Positions 8,888-18,000 of a DNA stretch of 34,026 nucleotides are shown here, piece by piece. The first letter of the stretch is position 1; each line of letters opens with the position of its first letter. The notes beneath the pieces are model-generated. The model was not told where the DNA came from. It did not search any database and was given only the letters and a program-made list of their open reading frames with translations. Origin of the DNA: Bacillota bacterium (lineage in GTDB: Bacteria > Bacillota > Clostridia > Christensenellales > DTU072); contig WQYD01000014.1 in assembly GCA_009781445.1 (NCBI GenBank), positions 1-34,026 on the forward strand. The letters run 5' to 3'. Both the position numbers and the translations under genes were made by a program.

Positions 8888-8984
8888 ATATTTATATACG
8901 CTCACTCTCTCATGCCCCGCGCTACGCTAACGCTTGCACAGGGTTATGCACATTGCGCCCCTCTGGGGCTTTAGCGGACTAATT

Positions 8985-9089
8985 AATAATGAGATTTAGA
9001 TTCCATAATTCGTACTTCGTACCTTGTACTTCGTACTTCTCAATAATGATATTTAGATTCCGCCATTCTGAATTCTGAATTCTGAATTC
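8985..9089. repeat. Double heptamer/core element
   Basis: Core (minus) 8985-9004; gtacttc-type heptamers 9005-9039; core (minus) 9042-9061; tgaattc heptamers 9062-9089 ending at the stop codon of the 3853-aa gene. Confidence 0.9.
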
Positions 9090-12000
9090 TTAATTAATTC
9101 TCAAATCCCCCACACCCAATCCATTAGCATTTGTATGAATTAAATATGTGTATCCAAACGGCGTAACGAAGTTTGTGTCGTTTTCTATTTCTTCTGTGTG
9201 TATTGAATTGTTTTGCCCGAAAATCCAACCTGAGGGGACGCTTGTGGTGGGGAATTTTCCGCTTACGCTAAGCGGTGTGCCGTTAAACGAAACGAATACT
9301 TCTGAATAAGCAGGCGCAACGCTAAAGCCTGCAATATCACCGAATACCGCTAACCTTGAGATTGAAACGCTTATGGTTTGTTCGCTACCGTTAAATAGAT
9401 TTACATTTGTGGCTAAAGGTTGCAAGCGGAACTCTGTACCGTTATACACGAAAGCAAAGTAAAGGGTTCGTAAGTCATGATCATAAATAAGTGAGAGGCT
9501 TCGTGCAGTTGGGCTTTCGACATTCTTTTCGGTTGAGGCAATAACGAACCTAAGGTTTGAACCGCTATTTTCTTCCGCGGTAAAGGTTAAAGACGCTTGG
9601 GTTACGGCGCGCAGTGCCATTTCACCGAATGAGTTTGCCACTGCAAATTTTTGGTTTTGTGGAACAATGAATCCCGCTTCGCTTACGCGCTGAACATAAT
9701 TTCCGCCAAGTGTGAAATCGTAATTAAATCTGTGGTGTTCGGTGTTAAACAACGCGCGCGACAAGTTCAAAATCATATTGGACGCCGAAATTCCTGCTGT
9801 GCGCCCTATTTTATTAAGGCAAAGATCAAAGAAATCACTTGCGGTAAAGGCTTCGGCATAACCCGTGGGGACGACATAGCCCGTAAATTCAAAGCGTGAA
9901 TCAAATATATAAGAATATAAAAGCACGCCGTTTTCATAAAGCTCAAACACCACTCTTGCGCCCGAATTTTCCCTGCTAAAGGCGTCATAATATAAATCAG
10001 CCGTGTAAATTGCACCGCTGTTCCAATCAATAGAGGGCAAATCAAAGTAAGCGGTTTTTCTATTTACGCTTAAATATATTGTGGCTTCGTAATTATCTAT
10101 TGCCTCATTGTAAACCAAAGCAAGCACCGAATTATAGTAGCTTTCAAGCCCCACAGGGATTTGCCAAATTTTACCGATATAAGCGTTGTTCGTGAGTTGC
10201 GCTTCGTTTGTGCCGAACTTGGCATAGAACACTGATTCGGAATCCGAATCAGGCGCGGTATTATTAACAGAGAAGGAAAGGGAAACACTGCTGTAAGTGC
10301 CTGAACTGCTTGGCGTAATCCCAATATTTCTTATCTGGTTAGGCGCGGGGATTTCCACAGGGTTGTGTTCGGTAATTACTTCCCCTGCAAGAATGGTGGC
10401 TGATTTATAAGAGTGGGTTACGATAAGCGTAAGCACATAGTGCGAAATCAAGTTGCCGTTAAGATAAACCCTTAATTCCGCAGTGTGAACACCAAGAGAG
10501 GGATTAACCATAGTGTCTGCAAAGGGATTGGCGTAAGTTAATAAAGCAATCGGATTATTATTAAATAGGTAAGACAGCGTATAGCCCTCTGCTTTGGGGG
10601 TTTTAATGTTAAAGAGATTTTCAAGCGGAAGATACACACTATCAAAGCCTTCGGCAACATAAACGAACGATTGAGAACCGTGAGGTAGCACAAGCGTGCC
10701 ATAGTCGTCCTTATATCCTTGGCGCATTGTGTTAAAGTGGCGAACCCACACTCTAAGCCCCGAAATATCAAAAGCAGTTTCAGAATTATCGGTGGCGGTG
10801 TACGCGTCAAACGGAACGGATACAAGCAGGCTTTCGTCATTGATCACAATTAAGATTGTGTTAGTGAATTTGTTATAATAAATCTTTATTGTGTGCGTGA
10901 AGCCGTTAAATAGGTTAATACCGCTTAAGTTAATGGGAATAAATGTGGGAACACTATCCTTAATTGCCACGATATTCGCGCCTATTCCGCCGATAACAAG
11001 CATAAGCGAATCCGCATTCATGCTTCCGTTAATTAAAAGCGTGAATGAGAAATTGTGAACGGAATTAGGAATGAATTTGAACGCGGAATCAATAACATCG
11101 TAATTTCCTGTGCCTGCGGTTACCGAAACGAACTGCGCATAGGTATCCTCAGGGACATTTATTTCTTTTCCGTACACAAGGCTTTCCGAACCGCTACCAA
11201 GAACAAAGTCATGCGTGAAATGCTGTGAACTTTGAGAGAACACACGCAATATGAAATCATACTGATCCGAAAGGTTTGTAAGGGTTCGCCTCAGGTTAAA
11301 CAAATCGCCCACGGTTTGCAGGGCAAAACCAGCTGTGTAAAAGTCGTTTAGTTCAATAAAGGTGCCATTTTCCCATTCTGAACCGATAGGCATTTTATCA
11401 AAGCGCGGAATATTCAGTATGTTTAGCGCAAACTGATCTTGAAACCAAAGCACAACGCTTTCGTTGCTGTCGTTTGCCATATTGCTCGGCAAACCGCCGT
11501 CCATTCGTATTTCGCTTGCGGTGATTGAACGCCTGTAAATAAGCCCGCTTTCGGTTAAGAACTCAACCACGATTTTGCCAAAATCAACCGAACCGCCCTC
11601 ACCTCTTAATAAGATAAACTCTTGCTCTGCGTGTGCCATTTCGGTGATTTGTGAGTACACATTTGCTTTTACGGGTTTGGTTTCTTTAACTGTGTAATTA
11701 GTGTGCGCGCAGTTATTTGTTCCGCATGGGATTTCCCTCTTGCAGGCAAGTGAGAAACCGCCAAGCGAAAGGTTAACCTTGCCAAGCGCGGTGGGCGAAT
11801 CTATAGTGTGGGTGGGGGTAAATTCGCGCCCAAGAATATGGTGCGCACCGCCCTGCCCTGATTCGGTTCTAAAAATATTAAAATACTGTTCACCGTACGG
11901 AAGCAGAGTGGAAGCACCTGAATCGCGAAGCCAAGTAAATATAAAATCACGGTGCCAATAGTAACCGCTGTGAACCTCGTAAAAATCAATAGGTACTATA

Positions 12001-15000
12001 TCTGTTTCGCCTGTTTCGGGGTCTTCAACCTCTTCATATCTGATTTCGTTGCTAACCATGTACGGCGTTATAGCCCATGTACTTGTGTTTGAGGAAGTTA
12101 GCCTTATATTTAACTCTTTATCAAGTTCAACCGATAGTTCAGCACGCGTAACCGTGAAAGGCGTACTTATAACATTAAATTCATAGTTTTCATGAGTTGC
12201 GAAATCATTTTCGCCAAATGTAAACCTGCCTGCGCCCAAATCAAACTCTAAACCTGTGTCAAACACATTCTTTTTAAAATTGATAAGGGGGTTAAGGCTG
12301 TTTAGCTTGCTGTTATCAGCGTTATCATTATTCCTGTAACCGTTTGTGCCTATGAAAAGCGCAAATTCGGTGCTTTTTACAGGCATGATTCCGTTAGTTT
12401 CCGCGAACATTCCGTACGCAAACTCAATATGCTTAATTCCGCCTGCCGTTCTGATTTCAATATCAAGCCTTGCGCGCACAATTTCAAAATCGTATTCGCC
12501 CTCAAACACAAAGATATAATCCGTGATTCCGTAATCGGAAGCAATGGGGGTATTAAAGCCCACAGAGTGTATTCCGCTGTTAACGCCTGTTCTTACATTG
12601 CCACCGCCACCTTCGTCTTCGCTATTCCAAAACGCCACAAATTCATTTATAGGCACGCTGTTAAGAAGTGCCAAAAACCCTAAGTTTTCAGCGTCATTAT
12701 ATCTAAAGCCCTTATATGTAATGCTGAAGTTAAGATCGCCATACTCACGGGACAAAAGGTTGCTAAAGCCTGCGTCTATCTCAAGCACGGCAGGTTTAAC
12801 CACAAGCGTGCCTTCAAGAACCATAATCTCATAATTATTTGCTAAGAAACCTGTGGCGGTAAGCGTGTACTGCCCTGCACGCGGTTGTGCAGACACGGTA
12901 TCCATATTAAGAATGATATTCTCGCCCTGCCACAAAATATATCTTGCGCCTGCGCCCATTATAACGCTTTGCCAAATATCGCCTGCAAGAATACCGCCCT
13001 CAACCGTTCCGCCGTTCACGACATAACTTGGCAAATAAGTCCAACGGTTCATAAGCAACATATATTCAAGATCTGTGCCGTACGAAATAAGCGGATTATC
13101 TTCACCCAAACCGCTTCCGATATTTTGAGTAAGCTGAATGTATGCTACCTTTCTTGTGATATGAAGCCTGCCGGGGCTTGTGATAAAGATATCCAAATTA
13201 TGCTTATCTTTATTGGCAAAAGAGGACATATCAATTCCGTAGCCACCTTGAATAACGCGCAATTTGCCTGCGTCTGTTTTGTCATTCAGCGTGTACGCCG
13301 AGGGGGATAGCACAGGTTTGCCCACTATCTCACTGTCAAAAGCGTTTGTTACCACGCCGTTAACCATAACGCGGTAAGTAAAGCCAAGATCTTGAAACCT
13401 GTCTTCGTCTTCGCCGTCTTTCCAATCCACAGTGCCGTATTCCATGTAAAGATTATCCACATAAATATCTACTCTTAATGCGGTAATCGTTACCACATTG
13501 TTGCTTTGAAGATTATAAATGCGGTTAGGATCTCTTGAACCGCGCAACACCACATTATATGTTCCTGCGTCTTTAAGGGAAGAATCAGCACCGCCGTCCC
13601 TTGGGGTTACGATAAACGCAATATAATTAAGTTCTTTAAGAATAAGGGCATTAAGTGAGGACATAAGCCCGTTAAGTACAGTAATCAACGCGGTAGCTTG
13701 GGCTAAAGAGGTACTGCCTTCGCTAAAATCGGTGGCGGTGTTTAGCACATGAAGAAGTTCGGTAAGCCTGCCGAAAAGTGTGTTCGTTCCTGCCCCTGCT
13801 ATCAGGCTGATAATTTCATTATAATTTGAATTATCTGTGCCGTTATCATTCTTCTTTAAATGTTCTATTCCGCCCTCTGAAATTATCTTATCATAAAGCC
13901 TTGTTAATTCTGACTGCGCGGTATTTGCGCGATCTATCACAAGCGAAAGGGGTGAAGGCACAATCACGCGGTTAAACGCGCCCCTTGAATCGTTAAGAAG
14001 CCCCATGAGTTCCGTGAGGAAAGAATCCATTATATCAAATTCGGATTCTAAGCGGTAATTCCTTATTCTTGGGGGTGTGCCTGCCGTTTGGGGCAATGCA
14101 AGGGTGGAAAGTTCAAACAGCCAAGGCATACCGCTATAGGGGCGGACATGCTGTTCTATACGCACATTAACAGTGGCTTTTGTGATTTCAAATTGATAGA
14201 AATCAGCAAGCAACCTAACGGTGTGGTTTAAATTTTGCGTGGAAACGCTGATTGCGTACCGCCCTGCATCGCCGAGGACTTGCCCGTCTGTGGGGGTGAA
14301 CACAAAATCAATCATATCAGAGGTGAATCCGCTATCTGAACCGATTTGCAGGTTTCTTATTGCGGGGGGTTGCCCGTTATACGGTTGAATTAAAGAACCC
14401 GCGGGAATATCAATCAGAACAAGGCGCGGAAGGATTTTAACATAATATTCCTTATCAAGCTGAATGAGGTAATTTGTGTTAAAGTGTTGGAAGGTGTACA
14501 CAAGGTAGCTATCAATTTCGCCGTTGAGGTATTTAACATCTGAGGGTTGCCAATCGTCCCTGCCTTCGGTAAGCCTTACCGCCACATTGAAGCTAATATC
14601 CCAAGGTGTGCCGTTAGTTTCGTACACCCCGAAGTCCCCTGCGTTTCTTTCCATGCGGATATTTTGAGAACTGTACACCGTGGTGAAAACTGCTGTGTTT
14701 CCATTATCCGATTCAAGGGTTAAAAGCAAACTTTCGTAAAGCCTTACTTCAAGAACTTTTTGAAGAATTTCAAAGCTAACTTCCACCGTTCTTAAATCCA
14801 CGAAAACACCTTGGGAAATTTCGTAATCTTCAAGAGTATAGTTATTTGCACCGCCACCTGTGATAGATAGAATTCTCACGCTGTAACCGCCTGCGTTAAG
14901 CACCGTGGAAGCACCCACAAGCTGAAGCACCACACTCACAGAATCGCTACCGATTTCCTGCCCGAATTCGTTATAAACCAAGCGAACCACGGCGGGGTTT

Positions 15001-18000
15001 ATTCTTGCGGAATAACCAAACGCATTGCCACTGTACTCTTCGCCGTCAGGCAGTTCAAAGATAATATCGTTAAATGAAATAGGCGCGCCAAGAATTTCAA
15101 AGCTATGCGCCATGCCGTCTGCGGAACTAACATTGTAATTGCGATCCAAATTCGTGATAACCACAGGATAATTTCCCCGCCCTCTTAATGGGTTATCAAG
15201 CGAAACTCTAACCACGCTGTCCCTGTTGAAACCTTGGGGCGCAAACGGAACTTCGCTTAAAGGATTATCCACAAGCATAAAGCCTTTAACTTCGGCGACT
15301 TTACCGTCATAAACCTTTTCAAGATCACTTGGGGCAAATTTCACATAAAGCTGTTTCACAATTATTTGGAATATACCCCTGTCACCGTCATTTAAAACAG
15401 AGAAGCTGTAATTGGTGTTTTTACTTATAATATCGTCTATATCAATATAATAATCACCCATTTCTTCGCCTGCGGTGCGCTTTAGAATCCCGATAAGTTC
15501 GGTTAGGTGTCCGTTAAATACGGCAGTGAAACCGCCGATAGGATCATTGTCCCCGAATTCTTTGAAAGCATTATGGATAAGCACGCTTACTTCTTTTTGC
15601 AAAATTGTGAGGTTTGCGCTTGCGTAGTGGATTATGTAATTATTATAAGCATTCCAAACGCCTTCCGCATTTACCTCTGTGAACTCAGCGGAAATTTGGT
15701 AAACACCTGCGTCTGAAAGCGTTTCGGCTAAGCAGGTAAAGTTTAATCTGCCAAGCGCGCCCACGGTTAAGCCAACCATGTTTTCAAACGGATAAGCGAA
15801 TGCATACGAACCACCGCCGTTAGGCGCGCCGTCTATAAACCTGTTATATGTAACGCTGAATGAGGGGTTTTCTTCACCGAAAATCTTGCTTGCGCCTGAC
15901 ACGGTAACATAGAGATTTCTTGGCACGACTTCAACCGTGAAGCCCTTATCAAGAATCACATTGTAGTTTATATCCATTAAGCCAAGAGTTCCGCGCAAAA
16001 TGTCATAAAGCCCCACATTATGAACCCACATATTCGCCCCCGGCACAAGAACCATGCCTTCGGTTTCGGTTCCGTCATCTAAAATCCGCCCGAATGTCAG
16101 GCTTCCGTTAGGGTTCAAAAATTCGTCTGCAAACAGCCCTGTGTTGGGGATATTATTGCCCTGCCCGTCCTTAACTGCTGAGGCTTGCCACGGTATTGAA
16201 ACGCCCTGCACAGGCCCGTACTCAATCACGATATTTTCAGGGGTAACGAAAACATCTCTTGTAAAGATTTCCATTAAACAGCCGTCTTCGTAAATTATAT
16301 TGTAATTATTGCTGATTGCCGAAGACAGCCTTAATTCATAAATGCCTGCATTGGTTGTGTTAGATAAATTGTGGTTTACCAAATTCCTCAAGGCAACCAA
16401 ATTAAAGAGGCTAACTGAATATTCCGAACCGCTAATCATGAAGTAAAGCGCGTAACCGCCCGAAGTTTGTTCTGCAAACTGAACGGAATTAAAACTTTCG
16501 TTGAACGCAAAGGGCTTCGCGTTTTCGTCCTTTGTGCCTGAGGGCGAAGAACCCACCGCATAAAGATAAAGTTTTGGCATATCTTGCCCGTAAATTTTAG
16601 AACTGTCCTCAAGCCCGATATATATATTGCGCGGTTTGATTTCAAGGCGTTTTGAATTTATGCTTGTGGTTTTAAACGAATTGTGAACCAAATCAATGCC
16701 ACCTGTGGGCGCACCAAAGCCGTCTATTCCGCCTATCAGCGAATTGTACGAAACAATTATGTAATATAGCCCTGCTTCGGTGGGAATTTGCAAGAATTGC
16801 CCGTGCATTGAGGGGGTGCTTTCGTAAAGGTTATAAAGCGCATGGGGGACATATTCCACAGTGAACCGCCAATCCGCAAATGCGTTAGCTGTGCTTTGAT
16901 CGTACGAAGTGAAACCGCTAACCCCGATTTTGGGCATTCTATCCTGCATATCCTGCCCGATTTCGCCGTAAATAAATTCATACACAGGTGAGGAATCTTC
17001 ATAATCGGGTGAAGCGTTTCTTCTATCACGCATGATAATATCGTAATGCGTTTCGTACCGCCTGCCTTCATTCCAATAAATGAATATCCTTTGGGAAACA
17101 GGGGGTGCGCCTGTGTCCAGTTCGCTATTATTAAACCTTTCAATATTTATATAAAAATCGCTGTTAGAATTTGAGTTTGTGCCTATGGACGCATTGAAGA
17201 AGTCGGCAACGCGGATTGTTCCGTTATTATAATAAAGGGTTATTGAACCAAGTTCGCCGTTATCGTCCCTTATTGAGAAAGCCTCATGTTCCACATACAT
17301 ATATTTGGGCATATTGCGGATAGCGATATTTATAAGCTGTTTTTCGGCAATATTCAGCACAACCGTATCCCAAGCTACCAAACCGTCTAATTCGTAGCGG
17401 ATATCAAGGCGGATATTATTGCCTGTTATTCCGCTGTCCTTATCGTAGCCGAAAGGATTATTGGCTGAACGCTGAATATGTTCGCGCATTAAAGGCACAT
17501 TATATTCATCGCCGTTATTGAACACGATTCTTAGCCTTGCCGTTAAAAGATTAAGATCCATGCCCTCAATAACATTAAATACCGCCTGTGTGGAATGCAC
17601 GGAATGAAGCTGGCGGGGCGTAACATTAACTTCAATAGGAAGCCAGCAATCACCGCTTAAATCTTGATAATAGAGTTGCGGATTCTGTGTGCCTGTGTTT
17701 GCCTTATTGTATCCCACCACTCTGAGGCTTGTGCCGTCCCCTGCAAGTTCGCCGAGAGGAACGGTTGTCCGCGTGGTATTGTCGCTATAAGTTATGATTA
17801 CATCAAGCGTCCAAAGATTTAAGCCGTTTGCTGTGGGATAGGCAATAAGCTGTCCTAAAACGGTGCTAAAAAGCACAAAATCAATGTTTTGAATGAGTTC
17901 TATGCGCGGTGTTCCGCTTGCCCATTCCAATCTGATAGGCACAAGAGAGGCTATTTCCACGGTAAACGAACCGGTGAAAAACAAGCTATCCCCTGCGGAA

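Noticed and set aside
8774-8982. Two small + strand ORFs (66 and 65 aa)
   Set aside because: They run through the hairpin cluster and repeat copy B; no recognisable protein features.
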